Source: Paractinoplanes tereljensis (GTDB lineage Bacteria > Actinomycetota > Actinomycetes > Mycobacteriales > Micromonosporaceae). Taken from it: 64,000 nucleotides of DNA. The stretch's first letter is position 1; every line of letters starts with the position of its first letter. Location: assembly GCF_016862435.1 (NCBI RefSeq), contig NZ_BOMY01000060.1, positions 186,001-250,000 on the forward strand. Direction: 5' to 3'. Shown here in pieces: positions 14,599 to 22,444 of this stretch. The translations under genes and the position numbers were made by a program. The notes under the pieces were generated by a model. It saw only the letters and a list, made by a program, of their open reading frames with translations. It searched no databases and was not told the origin of the DNA.

Positions 14599-15189
14599 AT
14601 GACAGAACCGCCTCGCCCGCCTGGTGAAGGTAATCAGAACGATCCCACGGCGCCATTCAACCCATATGCCGGTAACGACCCGACCTCGGGTTCGGTACCG
14701 CCTCCCTCGTCCGGCGGGCCCGCTGCCCCGCCGCCGCCCAACGGTGGGTACGCCCCGCCGCCCAGCGGCGGTTACGGTCCGCCGCCCGGCGGCTACAACC
14801 CGCCCCCGCAGCAGTACGGGTACGGCGCTCCGGCCGGCGGCACCATCGCCGGTGACGACCGCACCTGGATCCTGGTCGCACACTTCGGGGGCGCGGCCGG
14901 CGCCTTCCTCGGTGGCGGCTGCGCGGGCTGGATCGCCCCGCTCGTCGCACTGCTGGCCCGGGGCCCGCAGTCGCCTCAGGTGCGGGCCGAGGCCGTCAAG
15001 GCGCTGAACTTCCAGATCCTCTGGTCGATCATCGCGCTCGTCGGCTGGATCCTGTCCTGCATCATCATCGGCATCTTCGTCGGTTTCGCCGCGATGGTCA
15101 TCGGGATCGTCTTCGGTGTCATCGCCGGCGTGAAGGCCAGCAACAACCAGCCGTACAACTACCCGATGACGGTTTCGATCATCAAGTAG
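14599..15189 (+). CDS. DUF4870-type membrane protein with Pro/Gly-rich N-terminus
   Basis: 196 residues. About 85 N-terminal residues are Pro/Gly/Tyr-rich with repeats of the GGYGPPPGGYNPPPQQYGYG kind, then a domain with hydrophobic segments (HFGGAAGAFLGGGCAGWIAPLVALLARG, then two helices around residues 138-176) matching the DUF4870/Tic20-like pattern. Role unknown; such proteins are often near-surface membrane proteins of actinomycetes. The ATG at 14599 is chosen because the repeat-rich tail starts there; its ribosome site is weak. Confidence 0.8.
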   Translation: MTEPPRPPGEGNQNDPTAPFNPYAGNDPTSGSVPPPSSGGPAAPPPPNGGYAPPPSGGYGPPPGGYNPPPQQYGYGAPAGGTIAGDDRTWILVAHFGGAAGAFLGGGCAGWIAPLVALLARGPQSPQVRAEAVKALNFQILWSIIALVGWILSCIIIGIFVGFAAMVIGIVFGVIAGVKASNNQPYNYPMTVSIIK

Positions 15190-15202
15190 CGGTCGTTCCG
15201 AA

Positions 15203-15226
15203 GCGCCGGGTCGGGGGGCCCGGCGC
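15203..15226. terminator. stem-loop between convergent genes
   Basis: GCGCCGGG / CCCGGCGC (8 bp) with loop TCGGGGGG. It lies between the stops of the DUF4870 gene and hemW and could end transcription from both sides; the T-run is poor. Confidence 0.5.
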
Positions 15227-15228
15227 CC

Positions 15229-16431
15229 TCATACGACGTCGCGGATGACGGCGTCGGCCAGCAGGCGGCCCCGGAGGGTCAGCGCGAGTTGCCCCTCCGC
15301 GTACGCCGCCGGCTCCAGCAGGCCGTCGGCCAGAGCCTGCTTCGCGCCGGCCGCGTCGAGCCCGGCCAGCGGGATGCCGTCGCGCAGGCGCACCCGCAGC
15401 ATGATGTCCTCGACCCGCCGGTCGTCGTCGGTAAGGATCTCCCGGGCGTGACCCGGCGAATGACCGTCGGCCAGCCTTTTCGCGTACGCCGTCGGATGCT
15501 TGACGTTCCACCAGCGCACCCCGCCGACGTGACTGTGCGCGCCCGGGCCGAGCCCCCACCAGTCGGCGCCGGTCCAGTAGAGCAGGTTGTGCCGGCAGCG
15601 GGCGTCCGCGCCCTTCGCCCAGTTGGACACCTCGTACCAGTCGAAACCGGCCGCGGTCAGGGCCGCCTCGGCAGCCAGGTAGCGGTCGGCGGCGACGTCG
15701 TCGGACGGGTACGGGAGCTCGCCGCGACGCATCCGGACGGCCATCCGGGTGCCGTCCTCGACGATCAGCGCGTACGCACTGACGTGGTCGGCACCCGCCT
15801 CGATCACGGTTTGCAGCGAGGCGGCGAAGTCGTCGGCCGTCTCCCCCGGGGTCCCGTAGATCAGGTCGAGGTTGACGTGCTCGAAGCCGGCCTCGCGGGC
15901 CTCCCGGGCGGCCTCGGGCGCCCGGCCGGCGGTGTGCTTGCGGTCGAGGATCCGCAGCACCGTGGGGCTGGCCGATTGCATGCCCAGGCTGATCCGGGTG
16001 AAGCCGTGGCGGTGCAACGTGCGCAGGTATTCGGGGGTCACCGACTCCGGGTTGGCCTCGGTGGTGATCTCGGCGTCGGCGGCCAGCCCCCACGTCTTGT
16101 CGATGCCCTCGAGGATCCGGCCGAGATCATCGGCACCGAGCAGCGTCGGGGTGCCGCCGCCGATGAACACCGTGTCCACTTTTTCCGGATTTATAGTGTT
16201 TTGGGCGAGGCGAAGCTCACGCAGAACCGTGTCGGCGTATTCGTCGCGACTGGCCCCTCCGCCCAGTTCGCTGGCGGTATAGGTGTTGAAGTCGCAATAC
16301 CCGCATCGACTCGCACAGAACGGAACGTGGACATAGACCGCGAATCCGTTCCGGCCGGCGGCCGCCGCGGCGGCGTGCGGGAGCGACCCGTCCAGCGGAA
16401 CAGGATCACCATCGGGAAGCGCACCGGCCAT
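15229..16431 (-). CDS. hemW: radical SAM heme chaperone HemW
   Basis: 400 residues from the ATG at 16431. The radical SAM cluster motif CASRCGYCDF (CxxxCxxC) is followed by GGGTPTLLGADDL and the HemN-family C-terminal domain (ARCRHNLLYWTGADWWGLGPGAHS). HemW binds heme and delivers it to membrane proteins; older annotations call it coproporphyrinogen III oxidase, but the R-rich N-terminal features of true HemN are absent. Its neighbours lepA and hrcA-dnaJ are the usual actinobacterial ones. Divergent from the enoyl-CoA hydratase with only 37 bases between start codons. Confidence 0.93.
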   Translation of the reverse strand: MAGALPDGDPVPLDGSLPHAAAAAAGRNGFAVYVHVPFCASRCGYCDFNTYTASELGGGASRDEYADTVLRELRLAQNTINPEKVDTVFIGGGTPTLLGADDLGRILEGIDKTWGLAADAEITTEANPESVTPEYLRTLHRHGFTRISLGMQSASPTVLRILDRKHTAGRAPEAAREAREAGFEHVNLDLIYGTPGETADDFAASLQTVIEAGADHVSAYALIVEDGTRMAVRMRRGELPYPSDDVAADRYLAAEAALTAAGFDWYEVSNWAKGADARCRHNLLYWTGADWWGLGPGAHSHVGGVRWWNVKHPTAYAKRLADGHSPGHAREILTDDDRRVEDIMLRVRLRDGIPLAGLDAAGAKQALADGLLEPAAYAEGQLALTLRGRLLADAVIRDVV

Positions 16432-16468
16432 CCGACAAGTGTGCACTCCCCCCGATAGGGTTCCGGCC

Positions 16469-17242
16469 ATGGATCTGGTCCGTTCCGCCACAGCCGCCGG
16501 GGTGACCACCGTGACCCTGGACAGCCCCGCCAACCGCAACGCCCTCTCCACCCCCCTGATGACCCAGCTCCTGGACGCCCTCGGCGCCGCGCTGACCGAC
16601 TCCGCGGTGCGCGTCGTGGTGCTCTCGCACACCGGCCCGGTCTTCTGCTCCGGCGCCGATCTCAAGGAGACCGCCGAGGCCCGCGAGGCCGGCCGGGTGC
16701 CGGCCGAGAAACTGGCCGACGTGCTGGCCGCGCTCTGGGAGTTCCCCAAGCCGGTGGTGGCGCGGGTCGGCGGCCCGGCCCGGGCCGGTGGGCTCGGCCT
16801 GATCGCGGCGGCCGACATCGCGGTCTGCGCCCGCGAGGCGACGTTCGCGTTCACCGAGGTGCGCCTGGGTGTGATCCCCGCGGTGATCAGCGCCACCGTG
16901 CTGCCCCGGCTGACCCCGCGGGCGGCCACCGAGCTCTATCTCACCGGCAACGTCTTCGACGGGACCCGGGCGGCGGAGGTCGGCCTGGTTACGGCCGCGG
17001 TCCCGGCCGAGGGCCTGGACGCCGCGGTCGCCGGCTACTGCACCGCGCTGGTGCAGGGCGGCCCGCTCGCGCTGGCCGGTACCAAACAGCTTCTACGGCG
17101 TACGCCGGAAGCCTCGATCCGAGCCGAACTGGCCGGCCTGGCCGAGCGGTCCGGGGGTTATTTCCGATCGGCCGAAGGCCGCGAGGGCGTGACCGCTTTC
17201 CGGGAGAAACGCCCGGCGGCCTGGGTCCCCGACCAGCAGTGA
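16469..17242 (+). CDS. enoyl-CoA hydratase/isomerase-family protein
   Basis: 257 residues, standard crotonase length. The oxyanion-hole segments are FCSGADLKE (around residue 60-68) and the GGPARAGGLGLIAAADIAVC stretch; the position of the first catalytic Glu falls in the following FAFTEVRLGVIPAV region. It acts on acyl-CoA in the cytoplasm, adding water to or shifting a double bond. It lies alone between hemW and the lysozyme-like gene, so its pathway is not given by context. Confidence 0.9.
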   Translation: MDLVRSATAAGVTTVTLDSPANRNALSTPLMTQLLDALGAALTDSAVRVVVLSHTGPVFCSGADLKETAEAREAGRVPAEKLADVLAALWEFPKPVVARVGGPARAGGLGLIAAADIAVCAREATFAFTEVRLGVIPAVISATVLPRLTPRAATELYLTGNVFDGTRAAEVGLVTAAVPAEGLDAAVAGYCTALVQGGPLALAGTKQLLRRTPEASIRAELAGLAERSGGYFRSAEGREGVTAFREKRPAAWVPDQQ

Positions 17243-17316
17243 CGGTCGGCCGGTGCGGTCGTTGACTACTCTTGTTGCCTGAGCCCCGTTTCGCGGGGCG
17301 CGTCGAGGAGGTGTGA

Positions 17317-18174
17317 GTGCGCAGGACACCAGCCGTGGTGGTCGTGCTGCTCGCACTGGTCGGTGTGCTGGGCGTGGTGGTCGTGGTCAACAACCTGCCC
17401 AGCGACATCAAGCTGCCGAGCCTCGGGCCCGAGTGCACCGTGAAGGCCGACGGCGAGGTCACCCTCGACTCGGTGCAGATGGCCAACGCGGCGACCATCA
17501 CCGCGGTCGGCATCCGGCGCGGCATGCCGGAGCGGGCCGTCGTGATCGCGCTGGCCACCGCGCTGCAGGAATCCAAGCTGGAAAATCTCGACGACGGCGA
17601 CCGCGACTCGGTCGGCCTCTTCCAGCAACGCCCCAGCCAGGGCTGGGGCACGGTCGAGAAGATCAAGGACCCGAGGTACGCGGCGGACAAGTTCTACACC
17701 GCCCTCAAGAAGGTCAAGGGCTACCAGAAGATGCGGGTCACCGACGCCGCGCAGAAGGTGCAGCGCTCGGCCTACCCGAACGCCTACGAGAAGTGGGCCG
17801 ACGAGTCGGCGGTGCTGGCTCGAGCCCTGACCGGCCGGGCGACCGGAGCGGTGGCCTGCACGGTGTCCGGTTCGCCGGTGCTGCGCGGCGCCGCCGCCGC
17901 GACCGCGCTGCTGCAGAACCTCAAGCTCGACTGGGGCAAGGGCCTGGCGAAAACCCCGGCGGCCGCGCAGGCGGCCGGGCTCACGGTCGCGGTCTCCGAT
18001 GCGAGTACGGGCTGGAGGTACGCGCATTGGCTGGTGTCGCACGCCTCGGCCACCGGTCTCGAACGGGTACGTTTCGCCGATCTTGAGTGGCACGCGCCGG
18101 ACGGCAAGTGGCAGAAGGTGACGGCGGACGGTGGTGCCGACGAACGCCAAGTGATCGCTCAGGTGTTCAGTTGA
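17317..18174 (+). CDS. secreted or membrane-anchored lysozyme-fold protein
   Basis: 285 residues with GAGGAGG before the GTG. One N-terminal hydrophobic segment (residues 6-25) serves as signal or anchor. The domain after it has ATALQESKLENL with Glu85 at the place of the catalytic Glu of lytic-transglycosylase-like folds, followed by DSVGLFQQRPSQGWG and an AYPNAYEKWADESAVLA helix. Such proteins act outside the membrane on peptidoglycan, or have lost activity; databases have sometimes mislabelled them heavy metal transporters. The C-terminal 90 residues are a separate region with no match I recognise. Confidence 0.78.
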   Translation: MRRTPAVVVVLLALVGVLGVVVVVNNLPSDIKLPSLGPECTVKADGEVTLDSVQMANAATITAVGIRRGMPERAVVIALATALQESKLENLDDGDRDSVGLFQQRPSQGWGTVEKIKDPRYAADKFYTALKKVKGYQKMRVTDAAQKVQRSAYPNAYEKWADESAVLARALTGRATGAVACTVSGSPVLRGAAAATALLQNLKLDWGKGLAKTPAAAQAAGLTVAVSDASTGWRYAHWLVSHASATGLERVRFADLEWHAPDGKWQKVTADGGADERQVIAQVFS

Positions 18175-18315
18175 CGTCCGAGTTTGTTGCCCTCCGGCAT
18201 CAAAAGTGCCGTACCTGTCGGTAGCTCAGGGTGATGTTCGCCGTTTCCGCTGAACAATCGCTGAGCGTATATAGCCGCATGGACAGACAGCTACCGCCCT
18301 GGTACTAAGTAGGAC
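18175..18315 (+). promoter_or_regulatory. intergenic region with a candidate promoter
   Basis: 140 bases, AT-richer than average. TATATA at 18268-18273 is the best -10 candidate for the gene at 18316; no good -35 is at the right distance. GGTAGC (18220-18225) and GCTACC (18289-18294) could pair over a long loop. No known riboswitch was recognised. Confidence 0.3.
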
Positions 18316-19947
18316 GTGTCAAGGGCCATCGAATGGATTCTGCTGGGTGCCACGAGCTGTCTGGCGATCATCGTCGGCGTCCGATGGCACCGGCCGGCTC
18401 GCATCGGCCCATGGACGCTTCTCGCCGGATCGGTGGCCAGCCTCGCGATCGGCGACATCTTCTACGCGATCAAGGCCGACAGCGTCGCCGAGACCTTCTA
18501 CCTTTCGATGTTCCTGCTGGTCGCGGCCGCGCTGCTGCAGTTCACCCGGTTCGGTTCGCTGCTCGGTGACCGGGCCAGGCTGATCGACCTGCTCGCCGCC
18601 TCATGCACCACGCTGCTGGTGATCTGGGTCTTCCTGATCGGCGACCAGGGCACCATCGGCAAGATCTCGGCCGCCGACGTGATCGGCGACCTGGTGCTGA
18701 TCGCGGTCGCCGTCCGGCTGGTGCTGGCGGCCGGCCGCAACGTGTCCGCGAGCCTGCTGCTGGCCGGCTCGATCGGCATGCTGATCAGCGACGTCGTCTA
18801 CCCGATGGCCGAGGGCTGGGTCACCGAGACCGGCTACATCGTGCTGTACGTGACGTGGGGTCTGGCCGCGCTGCACCCGTCGATGAAGAGGCTCACCGAG
18901 CCGATGCCGCCGAGCCCGACCCAGTGGCGCGGCCACTGGGCGGTGCTGCTGTGCGCCTCGGTGGCGACCCCGCCGACCGTGCTGCTGATCGAGGCGCTGA
19001 ACGGCGGGGTCCAGGACGGCGTGGTGATCGCGGTGGTCGGCGGCATCACCCTGCTGCTCACCATCACCCGGCTGGCCGACTCGGTGATGCAGAACGGCCG
19101 GGCCGCGGCCCGGGAACGCGCACTCCGCACCGCCAGCGGCGCCCTGGTGGCCGCGGCCGACCAGCGCGCGGTGGAGGAAGCCGTGCACGCCGCGGTCGGC
19201 CAGCTGCTACCGGCGACCTCGGTGCTCTTCGCCACCGACAACCGCAAACTCGCCGAGGCCGGCCTGTCAGCCGAGCCGACCGGGTCCGGGCCGCACCGGC
19301 GCAGTTGGCTGGCCAACAAGGACGGCGACTACGGCACGCTGGTCTGCCCACTGTGGCTGGAACCGATGGCCGTGGCCCGGCCGAGCGGCGGCGCCCTGAT
19401 CGTGACCGCCCGCCGCGACCTGCTGGCCGCGACCCACGACGCGCTCGAGGTGCTGGCCGGTCAGGCCGCCATGGCCCTCGACCGGATCATGCTGGTCGAG
19501 GCGGTCGGTCGCCGGGACAGCGATCAGTACCTGCGCACGGTGATCAGCAACACCGCCGAGCTGATGCTGGTGATCGACGACGACCAGCGCATCCGGTACG
19601 CCAGCCCGGCCGTGCGCAAGCTGCTCGGCCAGGACGAACTGTCGCCGCTGGCCACCCTCACCGATCTGGTCCACCCGGACGACCAGAGCCCGGTCCGCCG
19701 CGCGTTCCAGTCGAACGGCGACGGCAAACTGTTCTGCGCGTTGCGCCGGTCCGACGAGACCCAGATCCTGGTCGAGGCCACCTACCGCGACCTGCGCGAG
19801 GACCGCCTGGTCCAGGGCTATGTGGTCACCATGCGCAACGTGACCGACGGCCACGACCCGCAGGAGCAGCATCCGCACCGCGACCACGTCGACGAACTGC
19901 CGGCCTGGATCAATCGCCGGAGCGCTCAGCACAAATTCCGGTACTGA
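18316..19947 (+). CDS. membrane sensor protein with GAF and PAS domains, no output domain
   Basis: 543 residues. Residues 1-250 hold about eight hydrophobic helices; a GAF-like domain follows at roughly 285-395 (ALEVLAGQAAMALDRIML), then a PAS domain at roughly 408-515 (YLRTVISNTAELMLVIDDDQRIRYASPAVRKLL, LVHPDDQSPVRRAF, VVTMRNVTD). Proteins of this build in filamentous actinomycetes usually continue into GGDEF-EAL cyclic-di-GMP domains; here the frame ends 28 residues after PAS, before a strong terminator. It may signal through a partner, or be a natural C-terminal truncation. Confidence 0.85.
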   Translation: MSRAIEWILLGATSCLAIIVGVRWHRPARIGPWTLLAGSVASLAIGDIFYAIKADSVAETFYLSMFLLVAAALLQFTRFGSLLGDRARLIDLLAASCTTLLVIWVFLIGDQGTIGKISAADVIGDLVLIAVAVRLVLAAGRNVSASLLLAGSIGMLISDVVYPMAEGWVTETGYIVLYVTWGLAALHPSMKRLTEPMPPSPTQWRGHWAVLLCASVATPPTVLLIEALNGGVQDGVVIAVVGGITLLLTITRLADSVMQNGRAAARERALRTASGALVAAADQRAVEEAVHAAVGQLLPATSVLFATDNRKLAEAGLSAEPTGSGPHRRSWLANKDGDYGTLVCPLWLEPMAVARPSGGALIVTARRDLLAATHDALEVLAGQAAMALDRIMLVEAVGRRDSDQYLRTVISNTAELMLVIDDDQRIRYASPAVRKLLGQDELSPLATLTDLVHPDDQSPVRRAFQSNGDGKLFCALRRSDETQILVEATYRDLREDRLVQGYVVTMRNVTDGHDPQEQHPHRDHVDELPAWINRRSAQHKFRY

Positions 19948-19977
19948 TTTCTTCCCGGTTTTCCCGCACATGGTGAA

Positions 19978-20003
19978 GCGCCGGACCGTTGCCGGTCCGG
20001 CGC
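19978..20003. terminator. bidirectional terminator hairpin
   Basis: Perfect 10-bp stem GCGCCGGACC / GGTCCGGCGC with loop GTTGCC, followed by CTCATTTC. It lies between two convergent genes. Confidence 0.75.
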
Positions 20004-20058
20004 CTCATTTCATCCCGCGGCGTCGCTGGGTGATACCGCGTCTGTGCTGGCGTCTCGC

Positions 20059-20334
20059 TTATCGGGTGATGCGACGACGGCTGCCGACGCCGGCGACCAG
20101 GGCGACACCGACGGCGGCCAGAACGATCTGGAAGAGCAGCTCGGTCCAGTCGAAGCCCTTGGTGTCAGCAACACCGATCGCGCGGGCGATCACGGTGCCG
20201 AGCAGCGCGGCCACCACACCGATGACCAGGGTCAGCCAGATCGGGATGTTCTGCTTACCGGGTACGACCAGGCGGCCCAGCGCGCCGATGATGAGGCCGA
20301 CGATAAGAGCGGTGATGATGCCGGTGACAGTCAT
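20059..20334 (-). CDS. GlsB/YeaQ/YmgE-family small membrane protein
   Basis: 91 residues with three hydrophobic segments, starting MTVTGIITALIVGLIIGALGRLVVPGKQNIPIW, the signature Gly-rich pattern of this stress-associated family (also called transglycosylase-associated protein). GGAGGAACC precedes the ATG. A possible sigma-B-like promoter, GGTTT, 16 bases, GGGAAAT, lies at 20407-20380 on this strand. Confidence 0.9.
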   Translation of the reverse strand: MTVTGIITALIVGLIIGALGRLVVPGKQNIPIWLTLVIGVVAALLGTVIARAIGVADTKGFDWTELLFQIVLAAVGVALVAGVGSRRRITR

Positions 20335-20379
20335 GGTTCCTCCTGGGGGATGAAGCTCGTTGCGTCCGTCGAGCCTCAG

Positions 20380-20407
20380 ATTTCCCGACCTTCGGAGAAA
20401 CCAAACC
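20380..20407 (-). promoter_or_regulatory. possible sigma-B/H-type promoter
   Basis: On the minus strand GGTTT (20407-20403), 16 bases, GGGAAAT (20386-20380). The actinobacterial general-stress consensus is about GTTT, 14-16 bases, GGGTAT; four of six -10 bases fit. It would give a leader of about 40 bases before the small membrane protein gene. Confidence 0.3.
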
Positions 20408-20410
20408 GAC

Positions 20411-22291
20411 TTATTTCTTGGTTGCTCCCTTGGTGTCCCCGGAGTCGGATGTCGAGAGGGCGGCGATGAAGGCCTCCTGCGGCACTTCCACCCGGCCGAC
20501 CATCTTCATCCGCTTCTTGCCCTCTTTCTGCTTCTCGAGCAGTTTGCGCTTACGGGTGATGTCACCGCCGTAGCACTTGGCCAGGACGTCCTTGCGGATC
20601 GCGCGGATCGTCTCGCGGGCGATGATCCGGCTGCCGATGGCCGCCTGGATCGGCACCTCGAACTGCTGCCGCGGGATGAGTTTCTGCAGCTTGGACGCGA
20701 TGGTGACGCCGTAGTTGTAGGCCTTGTCCTTGTGCACGATCGCGCTGAACGCGTCGACCGGCTCGCCGTGCAGCAGGATGTCCACCTTGACCAGTTCGGC
20801 AACCTGCTCGCCGGAGGGCTCGTAGTCGAGCGACGCGTACCCCTTGGTCTTGCTCTTCAGCTGGTCGAAGAAGTCAAAGATGATCTCCGCGAGCGGCAGG
20901 GTGTACCGCAGCTCGACCCGCTCGGCGGACAGGTATTCCATGCCGAGCAGGCTGCCGCGCCGGCTCTGGCACAGCTCCATGACCGCACCCACGAACTCGT
21001 TCGGCACCAGCACGGTGGCCCGCACCACGGGTTCGTGAATCTCGGCGATCTTGCCGTCCGGGAACTCACTCGGGTTGGTGACGACCCGTTCCTCGGCGTC
21101 CTCGGTGTAGACCCGGTAGACCACGTTCGGCGCGGTGGAGATCAGGTCCAGGTTGAACTCGCGTTCCAGCCGCTCGCCGATGATCTCCAGGTGCAGCAGG
21201 CCGAGGTAGCCGACGCGGAATCCGAAACCGAGCGCCAGCGACGTCTCCGGCTCGTAGACCAGGGCGGCGTCGTTGAGCTTGAGCTTGTCGAGCGCGTCCC
21301 GCAGGGCCGGGTAGTCCGAGCCGTCGATCGGGTAGAGACCCGAGTAGACCATCGGCTTGGGCTCTTTGTAGCCGCCCAGCGGCTCGGTGGCGGCCCGGAC
21401 GTTGCCGGTGACGGTGTCGCCGACCTTGGACTGGCGTACGTCCTTCACGCCGGTGATCAGGTAGCCCACCTCGCCGACGCCGAGCGCGCCCGCCTTCTCC
21501 ATCTCGGGCGAGACGACACCGATCTCGAGCAGCTCGTGCACCGCGCCGGTCGACATCATCTTGATCTTGTCGCGGGCCTCGATCCGGCCGTCGATGACCC
21601 GGACGTAGGTGACCACGCCCCGGTAGACGTCGTACACCGAATCGAAGATCATCGCGCGGGCCGGGGCCGCCGCGTCGCCGACCGGGGGCTTGAACTCCCG
21701 GACGATCTCGTCGAGCAGGTGCTCGACGCCGATGCCGGTCTTGCCGGACACCCGCAGCACCGACTCCGGCTCGACCCCGATCAGCTTCGCCAGCTCCTCG
21801 GCGTACTTCTCGGGCTGCGCCGCCGGCAGGTCGATCTTGTTGAGCACGGGGATGATGTGGAGGTCGTTCTCCATCGCCAGGTACAGGTTCGCGAGCGTCT
21901 GCGCCTCGATGCCCTGCGCCGCGTCGACAAGCAGGACCGCCCCTTCACAGGCGGCCAGGCTGCGCGAGACCTCATAGGTGAAGTCGACGTGCCCCGGCGT
22001 GTCGATCATGTTGAGGACCGCGGTGTCACCCTGCTTGTCCCCTTGACGCACCACCCACGGCATCCGCACGGCCTGCGACTTGATGGTGATGCCGCGTTCC
22101 CGCTCGATGTCCATGCGGTCGAGGTACTGAGCCCGCATCTGCCGCGGGTCGACCACCCCGGTGATCTGCAGCATCCGGTCGGCCAGCGTCGACTTGCCGT
22201 GGTCGATGTGGGCGATGATGCAGAAGTTGCGGATGCGACTCGGGTCGGTAGCCCCGATCACATTCACAGCGGGATCGAGCGGTCCAGGCAC
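20411..22291 (-). CDS. lepA: elongation factor 4 (LepA)
   Basis: 626 residues, GTG start. The GTPase domain carries AHIDHGKST (P-loop), RGITIK, DTPGHVDF and NKIDLP; domain II, the EF-G-like domains and the LepA-specific C-terminal domain (SKLQKLIPRQQFEVPIQAAIG, DVLAKCYGGDITRKRKLLEKQKEGKKRMK) are complete. It acts on ribosomes during initiation and stalled or slow elongation. Confidence 0.98.
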   Translation of the reverse strand: MPGPLDPAVNVIGATDPSRIRNFCIIAHIDHGKSTLADRMLQITGVVDPRQMRAQYLDRMDIERERGITIKSQAVRMPWVVRQGDKQGDTAVLNMIDTPGHVDFTYEVSRSLAACEGAVLLVDAAQGIEAQTLANLYLAMENDLHIIPVLNKIDLPAAQPEKYAEELAKLIGVEPESVLRVSGKTGIGVEHLLDEIVREFKPPVGDAAAPARAMIFDSVYDVYRGVVTYVRVIDGRIEARDKIKMMSTGAVHELLEIGVVSPEMEKAGALGVGEVGYLITGVKDVRQSKVGDTVTGNVRAATEPLGGYKEPKPMVYSGLYPIDGSDYPALRDALDKLKLNDAALVYEPETSLALGFGFRVGYLGLLHLEIIGERLEREFNLDLISTAPNVVYRVYTEDAEERVVTNPSEFPDGKIAEIHEPVVRATVLVPNEFVGAVMELCQSRRGSLLGMEYLSAERVELRYTLPLAEIIFDFFDQLKSKTKGYASLDYEPSGEQVAELVKVDILLHGEPVDAFSAIVHKDKAYNYGVTIASKLQKLIPRQQFEVPIQAAIGSRIIARETIRAIRKDVLAKCYGGDITRKRKLLEKQKEGKKRMKMVGRVEVPQEAFIAALSTSDSGDTKGATKK

Positions 22292-22444
22292 GTTCGTCCG
22301 TTCTTCTCAAGCTTCAACTGACACCGGCGGAGCAGGTGCGAGGCACCGCGGGCCGGCCGTCCAGGTCCGCCGGCAGAGTGCCGACGCGTTCTATCGTCCC
22401 ACGCCCGCACGGGAGCCCCCGCCCACACCCGCTCCAGCGGGCGC
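22292..22444. other. lepA upstream region
   Basis: 153 bases between lepA and the stop of the MOSC gene, both on the minus strand. No clear terminator or promoter was recognised; GCCCGCT and AGCGGG near 22430-22445 could form a small hairpin after the MOSC gene. Confidence 0.25.

Noticed and set aside
18200..18225. WhiG/FliA-type promoter upstream of the membrane sensor gene
   Set aside because: TCAA and GTCGGTAG are 13 bases apart rather than 14-16, and the -10 fits at only five of eight positions.
18175..18315. Cyclic-di-GMP riboswitch before the GAF-PAS sensor
   Set aside because: Some GGTAGC-like bases are present, but the paired helices and conserved core of the GEMM classes could not be assembled.
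20360..22321. Very long open frame on the plus strand opposite lepA
   Set aside because: High GC leaves antisense frames open; its residues are Asp/Leu/Val/Arg-rich with no domain, while lepA on the other strand is certain. The same applies to long frames opposite pepN (40096-42432), obg (43581-45839), the radical SAM genes (50208-53207) and ileS (59863-62085).
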